Shown: positions 8,312 to 15,915 of the stretch, piece by piece
Layout of the letters: the number at the start of each line of letters is the position of its first letter
Numbering within the stretch: the first letter of the stretch is position 1
Assembly: GCA_900557645.1 (NCBI GenBank)
Contig: USSZ01000022.1
Span: forward strand, 1-17,605
Reading direction: 5' to 3'
Source of the DNA: an uncultured Eubacteriales bacterium
GTDB lineage: Bacteria; Bacillota; Clostridia; Christensenellales; UBA1242
Length of the DNA stretch: 17,605 nt
The notes under the pieces: model-generated
What the model saw: only the letters and a program-made list of their open reading frames with translations
Told to the model about the DNA's origin: nothing
Databases searched by the model: none
Translations under genes and position numbers: made by a program

Positions 8312-8641
8312 ATGGCAAATACAAAGAAGAAAACAAAATCTTCAAGTTCATCAAGTTCAAGTTCTTCTAAAAAAACTGTTTGGGGACTCAACAAAATATC
8401 ATTTTGGACAATTGTTGCAGTAACATTTCTTTATGCTGTTGCATTAGTTTTATCTGCTTGTAAAGTTAATGCTACAGTTGTAAGTGCACTTCAAGGTGTT
8501 GCTACAGCGATAATGATTATTATTGTTGCAATACTTGCTTGGAGATATGTTAGACCAAAACCTATGGTTTGGAAAGTATTATATATAATCTGCTTATTAA
8601 TAGTTATTGCCGGAATTATTGTTCCATTAGTTTTAGGCTAA
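8312..8641 (+). CDS. Small membrane protein with an N-terminal poly-serine tract
   Basis: A 109-residue protein. Residues 1-9 are Lys-rich, 10-19 are ten consecutive serines encoded by mixed TCA/AGT/TCT codons, and three hydrophobic helices follow at about 29-49, 54-77 and 86-108, separated by short loops (a basic RYVRPKP between helices 2 and 3). No catalytic motif is visible and I do not recognise the family. AGGAGG (8301-8306) is 5 nt before ATG and a full-consensus promoter is directly upstream, so it should be highly expressed. A strong terminator follows, so this is a monocistronic unit. The basic/serine head suggests a cytoplasmic disordered extension on a small integral membrane protein. 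Confidence 0.85.
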   Translation: MANTKKKTKSSSSSSSSSSKKTVWGLNKISFWTIVAVTFLYAVALVLSACKVNATVVSALQGVATAIMIIIVAILAWRYVRPKPMVWKVLYIICLLIVIAGIIVPLVLG

Positions 8642-8651
8642 ACATTAAGGC

Positions 8652-8683
8652 AAAAAAGATGACATTTAATGTCATCTTTTTTA
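8652..8683 (+). terminator. Terminator after the small membrane protein
   Basis: AAAAAAGATGACAT / ATGTCATCTTTTTT, a nearly perfect long stem with a 3-nt loop and a T tail. Confidence 0.92.
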
Positions 8684-8767
8684 TTAAATATAATATAATT
8701 TTATCAATATAGATTAAATTTTATATAAATTTATCACAAAAATACTTAAAAAATAATATAAACTAAT

Positions 8768-9802
8768 ATGTTTTCAAATATTTTATTAAGTAAATCAAAT
8801 TTAATTGATAATATTAAAACCTTAAAAGAAATTGGTAAAGGTAGAGAAATATGTGTAATGGTTAAAGCAGAAGCCTATGGTCATGGAGCAAAGGAAATTG
8901 TTTCAATTTTAAATGAAACAGTAAATTTTTTTGGCGTCTCAAATCAGATGGAAGCAGAAGAAATTAGGAAGAAAACCGATAAGACAATTATTGTTTTCGG
9001 TGCTTGTAACGATTATCTTGAATGTATGAAACAAGATATTTCTTTTGCATTATTTTCATATTATGATGCAAAAAACATTATAAAGATTGCAAAGAGTGAA
9101 GGTTTGATTCCAAAATTTCATTTATGTTTAAATACTGGAATGAATAGATATGGAATTAAAAATACTAAAGAACTTGTAAAAATCATAAATTTATTGAAAA
9201 AAAATAAAATGCAATTAGAAGGGATATATACTCATTTTTCATCTTTGACTACAGATGAAAAATATACAGAAAGACAAAAAGAATTATTTTATAATTATTT
9301 GACATATCTTCCAAAAGATTGGAAAACTATAAAACATATTGGTGGTGGCAGAAGTATATTTACAGATATAGAAACAGATATGTATAGAATTGGGCTTGAG
9401 TGTTATGGCTATGGTAATGAATTTGTTAAACCTGTTATGAAAGTGGAAAGTCAAATAGTAGATATACAGAAAGTTTATTGTAATGAGCATATTGGATATC
9501 TATGTGGTTATACAGCCCAGAAAGATATGACAATTGCAACCATTCCTTTAGGGTATGGAGATGGACTGCCAAGAAAATTATCAAATAATCTTTTGGTGAA
9601 AATCAATGGTAAAAAAGTTAAAAATGTAGGTAATATTTGCATGGATGCTTTTATGATTGATGTAACAGATGTGTCTTGTAAAGTTGGAGATAAAGTAATT
9701 ATTATGGAAAATGCAAGTGATATATCTCCAATTATTGAAAGCACTGAATATGAAGTATTGACAAACTTTTGTTCGTTTAGGGGTGGTAGACTAATTTATT
9801 GA
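8768..9802 (+). CDS. alr: Alanine racemase
   Basis: PLP enzyme that interconverts L- and D-alanine for peptidoglycan. The PLP lysine is K33 in VMVKAEAYGHG (the usual form is VVKADAYGHG). The second catalytic base is Y248 in IGYLCGYTA. R127 in MNRYG and the motifs IPLGYGDGLPR and NICMDAFMIDVTD are all in place. At 344 residues it is slightly shorter than the usual 360-390. The start is fixed by an upstream in-frame TAA at 8759-8761, and the N-terminal length fits the family. However, there is no Shine-Dalgarno before this ATG, and a TATAAA element (8757-8762) ends 5 nt ahead of it (see findings). The stop is TGA, the only one among the genes that end inside this window. Confidence 0.95.
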   Translation: MFSNILLSKSNLIDNIKTLKEIGKGREICVMVKAEAYGHGAKEIVSILNETVNFFGVSNQMEAEEIRKKTDKTIIVFGACNDYLECMKQDISFALFSYYDAKNIIKIAKSEGLIPKFHLCLNTGMNRYGIKNTKELVKIINLLKKNKMQLEGIYTHFSSLTTDEKYTERQKELFYNYLTYLPKDWKTIKHIGGGRSIFTDIETDMYRIGLECYGYGNEFVKPVMKVESQIVDIQKVYCNEHIGYLCGYTAQKDMTIATIPLGYGDGLPRKLSNNLLVKINGKKVKNVGNICMDAFMIDVTDVSCKVGDKVIIMENASDISPIIESTEYEVLTNFCSFRGGRLIY

Positions 9803-9816
9803 TTTTATAAACAGAC

Positions 9817-9845
9817 TTTACAAATTTGCATTTATATGATATAAT
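9817..9845 (+). promoter_or_regulatory. Promoter placing the start of transcription on the ATG at 9853
   Basis: TTTACA (9817-9822), 17 bp, TATAAT (9840-9845) preceded by an extended -10 TGA. The expected start lies 6-8 nt after the -10, that is at 9851-9853, the position of the start codon. Confidence 0.85.
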
Positions 9846-9852
9846 ATAAATC

Positions 9853-10551
9853 ATGGGAAATGAAAAATACAGTCTTAAAGATGAGATAAAAGAAGAATTA
9901 AGAGAATCATCTAGTTCAAGTATAAGACCGGAGGACTTAGAAATTGATAAAAATATAGATGATAAATATACATCTTCTGTTCTTGATAGATATAAAAATG
10001 GTCATTTAACCAATAAATGGTTTACATGGTCAGGAGTTCTATCAATTCTTTTTGGTGTTGCTTGTATAGTAATTATGATTATAGTAGGAATAGTTTTTGT
10101 TTCTTCAAGTGAATATTTAAAAGAACTTGCAAGTCAACAGAAATATGATTATGATGCAGAAAAAACAAAAGTTATTATATGCTGTATAGTTATTCCAATT
10201 ATTGGCATTATTGGCGTTTTAGTTGGATTTAAAATTAAATCTTATGCAAACTATTCAAAAGAAGATTTAATAGAACATTTAGTTTCTATAATATGTTTTT
10301 CAATATTACAATTTTTCTTTTGTGGAATGATTTTTGTTGTGTTAACTTTAATTGGTTACTTTGTTGGGATAGGAAGTGATTATGGAGTAATTTATTATAA
10401 TAGAATTGATAATGCTTCACAAAAACAAAGAAAATTAATGGACGCAAAAATTTTGTATCAAAATGAATTGATTGACTATGAGGAATATACTCGTTTAAAG
10501 CATAATATTTTACATCATAGTGAGTATAACAATGATTATGATTACGAATAA
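9853..10551 (+). CDS. Membrane protein with a SHOCT-like C-terminal segment
   Basis: A 232-residue integral membrane protein. The N-terminus (1-55) is hydrophilic, acidic and Ser-rich. Hydrophobic segments lie at about 57-83, 106-126 and 143-174 (the last is long enough for one or two passes). The C-terminal stretch around 195-220 (RKLMDAKILYQNELIDYEEYTRLKHNIL region) has the pattern of a SHOCT domain (short helix pair, LIxxEEYxxxK), thought to mediate oligomerisation. Function is unknown. There is no Shine-Dalgarno; the strong promoter -10 ends 7 nt before ATG, so the transcript may be leaderless. It is convergent with the CofE-like gene, with a shared terminator between. Confidence 0.85.
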   Translation: MGNEKYSLKDEIKEELRESSSSSIRPEDLEIDKNIDDKYTSSVLDRYKNGHLTNKWFTWSGVLSILFGVACIVIMIIVGIVFVSSSEYLKELASQQKYDYDAEKTKVIICCIVIPIIGIIGVLVGFKIKSYANYSKEDLIEHLVSIICFSILQFFFCGMIFVVLTLIGYFVGIGSDYGVIYYNRIDNASQKQRKLMDAKILYQNELIDYEEYTRLKHNILHHSEYNNDYDYE

Positions 10552-10580
10552 AAAAAGATAGGGCAGACCTATCTTTTTTT
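10551..10580 (+). terminator. Bidirectional terminator between convergent genes
   Basis: AAAAAAGATAGG / CCTATCTTTTTT with a 5-nt loop. The A run and T run make it work for both the membrane protein (plus) and the CofE-like gene (minus). Confidence 0.92.
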
Positions 10581-10626
10581 TATTAAATTGATATTTTTAA
10601 TTTAATTATTTGGAATAATTTTATTT

Positions 10627-11808
10627 TTAATCATCAGCATAATTATTAAAATATCCAGTAATTAAAACTATAGGTGTTCCTTTATCACCACTTCCACTTG
10701 TAAGGTCGCTTAATGAACCTAAAAGATCTGTAAGACGACGTGGAGTTGTTCCAAGAGATTCGTTCTTATTTTTTAAGTCTTTAGATTTTTGACTGATAAT
10801 TTGCTTCATTGCAATAACTGCATTTTCTCCAGTTAAGTTCCCTATTTTGTTATCAGCAATATACTTTAGTTTTATTTCATTAGGTGTGCCTTCAAGTCCA
10901 CTTGTATAAGCAGGAGAGACAACAGGGTCTGCAAGTTCCCAAATTCCACCAACGGGGTCTTTAAATGCACCATCGCCATAAACCATGCATTCCATTTTTA
11001 CACCAGTTTCTTCAATCAATCTTTTTTGAAGTCTATCTACAAAAGATTGTGTATCACGAGGAAATAGTTTTAGGGTGTCATCGGTTGAAAGGTTTGATCC
11101 CAAAACGCCATATTTTTCATTAAACCCACTTCCGTCAATTGATTTATTTAAGATTTCATGCAATCCGATGACTTTTTCAGCACCATTTTTAAGTAATACA
11201 TCTTTATTTCTAAACCTAGAATGAATGTCTGCTGTGATGACTTTTTTTGTATATTTTAATATAGTTGTTGGGTCATTGGAAAGAATTATTTTGCAGTTTT
11301 TTCCACAAATATCTTTATAAAGTTTTATATAATCCATTCCAGTAAATGGATGTTCGATTTTTCCTACAATATTATAAAATTGTTTTTCAGAATATGTTTT
11401 ATTAAAGTTAGTTATTCCAAGTTCATATAGTCTGTCTATAGAAACAAGTGGATTTCCAACTTCGTCAAAAGGATAAGAAAGTTGTAAAATAATTTTATCA
11501 CAGCCTTTAGCGATGCCTTTTAAAATATTAGAGAATCTATTGCGTGAAAGTATAGGAAAGATTAATCCAACAGTTCCTTCACCAAGTTTAGCACGAACAT
11601 CTTTAGCAATATCATCAACTTTTGCAAAATTACCTTGACTTTTAGCAACAACGGCTTCAGTTACGGCAACGATATCTTTATCATGAAGAACGATGTTATC
11701 TTCTTTCACTGCTTTTTTTATGCTATCAACTGTTATTTCAACTAAATCATCTCCAGATCTAATAATAGGGGCTTTTATTCCACGAGAAATTGTGCCTATA
11801 TATTTCAT
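10627..11808 (-). CDS. Coenzyme F420-0:L-glutamate ligase (CofE) family protein
   Basis: Homologue of CofE/FbiB-N ligases, which add glutamate to F420-0 using GTP. Recognisable features are the opening YIGTISRGIKAPIIRSGDDL, the stretch DKDIVAVTEAVVAKSQGN, and the C-terminal VYGDGAFKDPVGGIWELADP with a glycine-rich end TSGSGDKGTP. Length is 393 residues from ATG 11806-11808, longer than archaeal CofE (about 250). I choose this start because AAGGAG (complement of 11815-11820) lies 6 nt upstream. An in-frame ATG at 11838 has none. No other F420 gene is visible here, and F420 is not expected in such bacteria, so the substrate may well differ. Monocistronic, ending at the shared terminator. Confidence 0.8.
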   Translation of the reverse strand: MKYIGTISRGIKAPIIRSGDDLVEITVDSIKKAVKEDNIVLHDKDIVAVTEAVVAKSQGNFAKVDDIAKDVRAKLGEGTVGLIFPILSRNRFSNILKGIAKGCDKIILQLSYPFDEVGNPLVSIDRLYELGITNFNKTYSEKQFYNIVGKIEHPFTGMDYIKLYKDICGKNCKIILSNDPTTILKYTKKVITADIHSRFRNKDVLLKNGAEKVIGLHEILNKSIDGSGFNEKYGVLGSNLSTDDTLKLFPRDTQSFVDRLQKRLIEETGVKMECMVYGDGAFKDPVGGIWELADPVVSPAYTSGLEGTPNEIKLKYIADNKIGNLTGENAVIAMKQIISQKSKDLKNKNESLGTTPRRLTDLLGSLSDLTSGSGDKGTPIVLITGYFNNYADD

Positions 11809-11895
11809 ATTTATCTCCTTACCAATATATAATAACATAAAGTTTTATAATAAAAAAATAATTAAAAGATATTTAATAAAAAAATAAGAAATATA

Positions 11896-11924
11896 TTGAA
11901 ATTGTTTGAATTCAATGATATAAT
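11896..11924 (+). promoter_or_regulatory. Promoter of the DUF2188 gene
   Basis: TTGAAA (11896-11901), 17 bp, TATAAT (11919-11924) with extended -10 TGA. Predicted start near 11931; GAGGAG ribosome-binding site at 11941-11946. Confidence 0.85.
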
Positions 11925-11953
11925 AAGATTAAGAAAAAAAGAGGAGAAATAAT

Positions 11954-12418
11954 ATGTGGTTTTTTGGTAAAAAAAATAAAAAGAAAGAAAAAGAAGAAAA
12001 ACAAAAATTAGAAAAGAAAAATAAAGAAGTTGAAGTAGAAGAAAAAACAGAAGAAGTAGAGACAAAAGATGTTAAAACACAAAAATCTGAAAAAAAATCT
12101 AATGAAAAATCAGATAAAGTTGAAAAAACAGAGCAATTAGAAAAAGATAAAACATCTATGTCAGAAGAGGAAAATGAAAAGATGGAAAAAACAGAGAAAA
12201 AAGCAGTATACAGAGTTTTATTTGATAAAGAAGATAAAATGTGGAAAATTAAAAAAGATGGTGCAAAGAGAATAATAGATAGCAAAAAAACAAAGGAAGA
12301 AGCCCTTGCAAGAGTTCAGGAATTAAGTAAATCGCAAGATACAAAATTTGTGGTTTATAAAAAAGATGGAAAATTCCAAAAGAAAGCAAACTTAAATTTA
12401 AAAAATGATAACAACTAA
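11954..12418 (+). CDS. DUF2188 domain protein with a long Lys/Glu-rich N-terminal region
   Basis: A 154-residue protein. Residues 1-87 are a highly charged Lys/Glu-rich stretch, likely disordered or coiled-coil, after an opening MWFFGKK. The C-terminal 60 residues (YRVLFDKEDKMWKIKKDGAKR, TKEEALARVQELSKS, KFVVYKKDGKFQK) fit the DUF2188 pattern of a small beta-alpha-beta fold in which a Trp-Lys strand, a TKxEAL helix and a V-(V/H)-x-KDGK strand follow each other. DUF2188 proteins have no established function. GAGGAG is 7 nt before ATG, under a strong promoter, and the gene has its own terminator. Confidence 0.82.
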   Translation: MWFFGKKNKKKEKEEKQKLEKKNKEVEVEEKTEEVETKDVKTQKSEKKSNEKSDKVEKTEQLEKDKTSMSEEENEKMEKTEKKAVYRVLFDKEDKMWKIKKDGAKRIIDSKKTKEEALARVQELSKSQDTKFVVYKKDGKFQKKANLNLKNDNN

Positions 12419-12452
12419 ATTTAATATATAAAAAGCCATTAATATAATAAAT

Positions 12453-12489
12453 AACAAAATAGTTTTTGATTTTCTATTTTGTTTTTTTT
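12453..12489 (+). terminator. Terminator after the DUF2188 gene
   Basis: AACAAAATAG / CTATTTTGTT stem with an 11-nt loop, followed by a T run. Confidence 0.85.
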
Positions 12490-12490
12490 A

Positions 12491-12519
12491 TTGTAAAAAA
12501 TATATTAAAATGATATAAT
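12491..12519 (+). promoter_or_regulatory. Promoter of the M16 peptidase gene
   Basis: TTGTAA (12491-12496), 17 bp, TATAAT (12514-12519) with extended -10 TGA. Predicted start near 12526, only 12 nt before ATG, with a short GAGGT ribosome-binding site at 12529-12533. Confidence 0.82.
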
Positions 12520-12537
12520 TTTTCCTATGAGGTAATA

Positions 12538-13827
12538 ATGAAGACAAAAGTTTTAAATTTAAAAAATAATATAAGGTTAATTTATACTTACGTTAAAGAT
12601 GTCAATGGAGTTGATGTTCAGTTATGTTTTAAGGCAGGAGCATTAAATGACCCTAAAGGCAAGTCTGGACTTGCTCATTTTTGTGAACATGCTCTTTCGA
12701 GTGCTTTTTCTACAGAAAAACATAGTAGAAATGAAAGAAGATATTTAAAAAATAAATATACTTATTCAAATGCAAGCACAAGTGCATCATATGTGAAATT
12801 TTTTCTTCAAGTTGCTCATGACAAATTTGAAGAAGCATTTGATTTAATGACAGAGTCTTTTTATAGTTTAAAATATATCCCAGATGAATTTGAAAGTGAA
12901 AGAAAGATTATATATGATGAAATTTTAACAAGACAAAAGACTAATGAAAGAGAATTTTATAATATTTTTTATCATAAAATCCACAAAGAACCCGAATATC
13001 AAAATATACAAACAAGTGCTGCAGGGGTTGTTGATACTGTAAAGAATATAACAATAGAAGATATTAGAAAATATATTGAACAATATTTTACACAGAAGAA
13101 TTTAACAATTGTTATAAGTGGGAAGATTACACTTCGAAATGTTTTAAAGAATATTAGTAAATATATTTATTCAAGAATTCCTTTAGGAGAAAAATTAGGC
13201 TTTGATTTTGAAAATTATAAAGGTTTCAAATCTCCTTGTTTTATAAAATCTCCATCAGTTGAAGAAGGAAAATCAATGTTTGTTACTAATTATGCTTATG
13301 ATAAATGTGAAAAATTTTCTAATAGAAAACAATTTTTTATAGAAAGTATATTAAATGCATGTTTGCATGAGAAGTTTTTTGAGTTTTATCGAACAAATAA
13401 TAATTTATGTTATAATTGTTATGCAGGTTTATATGATGATAATATTTATAAGTTATGTGAATTTACTGTTTTATGTAATGATAATAATATAGAAGAAGTA
13501 ACAAATCAATTCAAAAACTTTTTAACTTTTTTTGAGAAAGAATATAATATAGAGTTATTCAATAAACAAAAAGAAAGAAAACTTTCTCAGGTTAATTTTG
13601 ATCTTCAAAGTTTATCCCGTATTTCTACTTCCCGTTTTGGTGAATTAAATTATTATAATGATATTTGTAATAATGATAATAAAATAAAATATGATATAAA
13701 TTCAGTTACATTTGAACAAACAAAAGACTTATGGAATAAAATTATAAAAGTTAAACCATATTTATTCTTAATAACATCAAAGGAAGAATTTGATAGTTTT
13801 GATTATAAAAATTTTTCAAAGAAATAA
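12538..13827 (+). CDS. M16 family zinc metallopeptidase
   Basis: Single-unit M16 (pitrilysin/processing-peptidase) protein of 429 residues. The inverted zinc motif HxxEH is present as HFCEH (H47, E50, H51) in GLAHFCEHAL. The third zinc ligand is provided by E128 in IIYDEI, 77 residues later, as in active M16 enzymes, so the protein is predicted to be catalytic rather than an inactive partner. The rest matches the N-terminal and C-terminal M16 halves (NTIEDIRKYIEQYF-like segment, then VISGKI). No signal peptide is visible, so it is cytoplasmic. Many Clostridia carry paired M16 genes for processing of small peptides; here only one is seen, with no peptide precursor beside it. Substrate unknown. 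Confidence 0.9.
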   Translation: MKTKVLNLKNNIRLIYTYVKDVNGVDVQLCFKAGALNDPKGKSGLAHFCEHALSSAFSTEKHSRNERRYLKNKYTYSNASTSASYVKFFLQVAHDKFEEAFDLMTESFYSLKYIPDEFESERKIIYDEILTRQKTNEREFYNIFYHKIHKEPEYQNIQTSAAGVVDTVKNITIEDIRKYIEQYFTQKNLTIVISGKITLRNVLKNISKYIYSRIPLGEKLGFDFENYKGFKSPCFIKSPSVEEGKSMFVTNYAYDKCEKFSNRKQFFIESILNACLHEKFFEFYRTNNNLCYNCYAGLYDDNIYKLCEFTVLCNDNNIEEVTNQFKNFLTFFEKEYNIELFNKQKERKLSQVNFDLQSLSRISTSRFGELNYYNDICNNDNKIKYDINSVTFEQTKDLWNKIIKVKPYLFLITSKEEFDSFDYKNFSKK

Positions 13828-13856
13828 AAAACACATTGTAAAATGTGTTTTTTTTA
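13826..13856 (+). terminator. Bidirectional terminator between the M16 peptidase and tmk
   Basis: AAAAAACACATT / AATGTGTTTTTT with a 4-nt loop. It overlaps the stop codon of the peptidase gene and ends 1-2 nt before the tmk stop; the A and T tails serve both strands. Confidence 0.9.
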
Positions 13857-13857
13857 T

Positions 13858-14499
13858 TTAATGATTTAATTTATTTTGTAATAAAGTGATTATTTGCTTT
13901 GAAATTTCTTCAGGTGATTTTGTTGCATCTATAGTTATAAATCTTTCACTTTCAATTTTAGATATATAATCATAGCCTTTTTGAACGAGTTTATGAAATT
14001 CTAGTCCTTCTTTTTCAATTCTATCTAATCCTTCATTAATGTTAGATTTTCTTTTAAATGCTTCTTCTGGTGTTAATTTTAAATAAAAAGTTAAATCTGG
14101 TTTTAAATCTCCTATGATTAGTTTTGTTAAATTTAAAATTTGTTCGACATTCATGATTTTTCTAGCCATTCCTTGATAGGCAATTGTTGAGTCATAAAAT
14201 CTATCTGCAATAACAATCTTTCCTTTTTCAAGTGCTGGCTTTATAATTTTTTCAACGTCTTCAACTCGTGCTGCACAAAATAATAATAATTCAGTCATAG
14301 GAAGAGGTTTGTCTATTTCATAATTTAATAAAAGACGTCTAATTTCTTCGGTAAGGGGAGTTCCACCAGGTTCACGAACAAATATAAAATCTTCACTATT
14401 ATTAAGTTTTGCCACATATTCTTTTAACAATTTTATTTGTGTTGATTTACCACAGGCTTCTCCACCTTCAAAACTAATGAAAATTCCTTTGTTTTTCAT
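13858..14499 (-). CDS. tmk: Thymidylate kinase
   Basis: Phosphorylates dTMP to dTDP with ATP in the dTTP pathway. The P-loop is FEGGEACGKST (residues 10-20), a slight variant of the usual EGxEGAGKST with Ala-Cys in place of Gly-Ala. REPGGT (42-47) and DRFYDSTIAYQG (99-110), the motifs for dTMP binding and the DR(Y/F) signature, are in place. Length 213 residues is standard. AGGAG lies 5 nt before ATG. The gene is 52 nt downstream of the dehydrogenase-like gene on the same strand, with no clear terminator between, so both are probably one transcript. In many Firmicutes tmk sits near holB; that is not the case in this window. Confidence 0.96.
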   Translation of the reverse strand: MKNKGIFISFEGGEACGKSTQIKLLKEYVAKLNNSEDFIFVREPGGTPLTEEIRRLLLNYEIDKPLPMTELLLFCAARVEDVEKIIKPALEKGKIVIADRFYDSTIAYQGMARKIMNVEQILNLTKLIIGDLKPDLTFYLKLTPEEAFKRKSNINEGLDRIEKEGLEFHKLVQKGYDYISKIESERFITIDATKSPEEISKQIITLLQNKLNH

Positions 14500-14551
14500 A
14501 TTTCTCCTAATTAATTTATTTAAAGATTAAAATATCGATAGTTTTTATTTT

Positions 14552-15685
14552 TTAACAATGGTCATGATGGTTATGTCCACAATGTTCATCATCACATAAG
14601 CAATCAACAAATTCAATATATTTGTCAAGATTATGTGCTTTATAAATATTTTCTGGCATTTGTTCTGTAGTAGTATACCCTGGTTCTGCAACTAAAACCT
14701 CAGGGATTCTATTAATTACTGTTGCACAAGTAAGTTCAGCAGTTTGTGGTCTTTCTATCATAACTCTAGTTGTTGGTTCACCTTCAATTGTCCAATCATT
14801 GCAATCAAATTCATCTTTGTTATAAACTTTCCCTATGCATTCACTAATAATTGTGGTTCCTTCTTTTGTTTCAGTGGTAACTACAGCACTTAATCCTGTG
14901 CAATATCCTTTTGGAATTGTCATATCTAAAGTTGAACTATAAATATCTTCTGTTGCAATTTGTGGAACAGATTTTTGTGTTTGTTTTGTAATATGAAGAC
15001 CAAGTTTTGAGCAAAGCCAACCATTTACATTCCACATAAAACTAGGTGAAAATTTACCAGCACTTATTAGTTTTTTTCTTTCTTCGTCAGAAATTTCATC
15101 AGCAGAAGCGATTTCTTTTTCAAATTCTTCAGGACTTAATCCAGCACCATGAACTTTTGCAAGTGAAATTCCATAATCTTCTACATTATAACTAGATTTT
15201 CCTTTTATAGTTTTAATTTTATGAGTTGCACCTCCAAGAACACTTATAAGATTACCCCAAAAAACGTCTTGATAACCACTTCCACAAATAGTGCAACCTG
15301 TTTCTTTTGCAATTTTATCTAATTTTTTAGTTAATTTAGGATTTGAATTTTGGGCATAAAAAGCCTCTTCACAAGTTGAAATGGCATTAACACCATTTTT
15401 TGCACAAATTTCATAAATAGGATAATTTTCTGCAAAAATACTTGTTGTTGTAATTACTGCAATGTCTACTTCATGCTTTTGTAAAAACTCATCAAAATCT
15501 TTTGCATCTTTAATTTTGATGTTTAATGGTTTTTCACAATCTATTATTGATGAAATGTCTTTACCAACTTTTGATTTGTCTATATCAAAAGCACCTAAAA
15601 TTTTTAATCCTTTTTCAAGAGCGTATCGCATTGTGAATTTACTCATTTTTCCACAACCGTATTGAACCATTGTTATTTTTCTCAT
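14552..15685 (-). CDS. Dihydrodipicolinate-reductase-like NAD(P)-binding protein with His/Cys-rich C-terminal tail
   Basis: Rossmann-fold oxidoreductase of the family often labelled dihydrodipicolinate reductase or 2,4-diaminopentanoate dehydrogenase-like in Clostridia. The dinucleotide-binding opening is TMVQYGCGKMSKFTMRYALEK (residues 5-25), followed by the beta2 acidic end GAFDID. The motifs NAISTCEEAF, GSGYQDVFWGN and SSYNVEDYG are characteristic of this Clostridial group as I remember it. I start at ATG 15683-15685 because AGGAGG (complement of 15692-15697) is 6 nt upstream; an in-frame ATG at 15712 lacks one. The last 16 residues CLCDDEHCGHNHHDHC form a metal-binding-like tail that I do not expect in the family. 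Substrate is not identifiable. First gene of a probable two-gene unit with tmk. Confidence 0.8.
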   Translation of the reverse strand: MRKITMVQYGCGKMSKFTMRYALEKGLKILGAFDIDKSKVGKDISSIIDCEKPLNIKIKDAKDFDEFLQKHEVDIAVITTTSIFAENYPIYEICAKNGVNAISTCEEAFYAQNSNPKLTKKLDKIAKETGCTICGSGYQDVFWGNLISVLGGATHKIKTIKGKSSYNVEDYGISLAKVHGAGLSPEEFEKEIASADEISDEERKKLISAGKFSPSFMWNVNGWLCSKLGLHITKQTQKSVPQIATEDIYSSTLDMTIPKGYCTGLSAVVTTETKEGTTIISECIGKVYNKDEFDCNDWTIEGEPTTRVMIERPQTAELTCATVINRIPEVLVAEPGYTTTEQMPENIYKAHNLDKYIEFVDCLCDDEHCGHNHHDHC

Positions 15686-15702
15686 AAAAAACCTCCTAGA
15701 AA

Positions 15703-15731
15703 AGTATAACAATTATAAAACATTTAATCAA
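15703..15731 (-). promoter_or_regulatory. Candidate promoter of the dehydrogenase-tmk unit
   Basis: On the minus strand, TTGATT (complement of 15726-15731), 17 bp, TATACT (complement of 15703-15708). Predicted start near 15696, at the AGGAGG. The -35 lies inside the inverted repeat TTAATCA-AA-TGATTAA at 15724-15739, which could be an operator. Confidence 0.55.
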
Positions 15732-15739
15732 ATGATTAA
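15724..15739. promoter_or_regulatory. Inverted repeat, possible operator
   Basis: TTAATCA-AA-TGATTAA is a perfect 7-bp dyad with a 2-nt centre. The right arm continues into a second palindrome, TGATTAATCA (15733-15742). It overlaps the -35 of the minus-strand promoter. No regulator gene is adjacent. Confidence 0.4.
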
Positions 15740-15744
15740 TCAAT

Positions 15745-15915
15745 TTTTATTATTGCATCAAAATTTAATTTTATAATGATTTATTTGGATAAATATTGTC
15801 AAAGTATATACAAATAATATGTATATACAATTATATTGTAAAACAAATAATTAAATTTAAAATGTGTATATTGATTAAAATTTATTAAATTTTTAATATA
15901 TGACGTCCACATTAC
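15745..15915. other. AT-rich divergent spacer, no gene seen
   Basis: About 170 bp, part of the 345-bp gap between the dehydrogenase gene (minus) and the surface-protein gene (plus). It holds two copies of the palindrome GTATATAC (15804-15811 and 15821-15828, 17 bp apart) and a GACGTC at 15902-15907. No open reading frame or hairpin terminator is recognised. Confidence 0.5.

Noticed and set aside
9800..9802. Possible Mycoplasma-like code (TGA = Trp)
   Set aside because: Tryptophan is encoded by TGG throughout, no in-frame TGA interrupts any gene, and alr ends at TGA at the family's expected length.
11929..12285. Minus-strand open frame of 118 codons opposite the DUF2188 gene
   Set aside because: The product is almost only Ser/Phe/Leu, the reverse complement of Lys/Glu codons (AAA/GAA); not a real protein.
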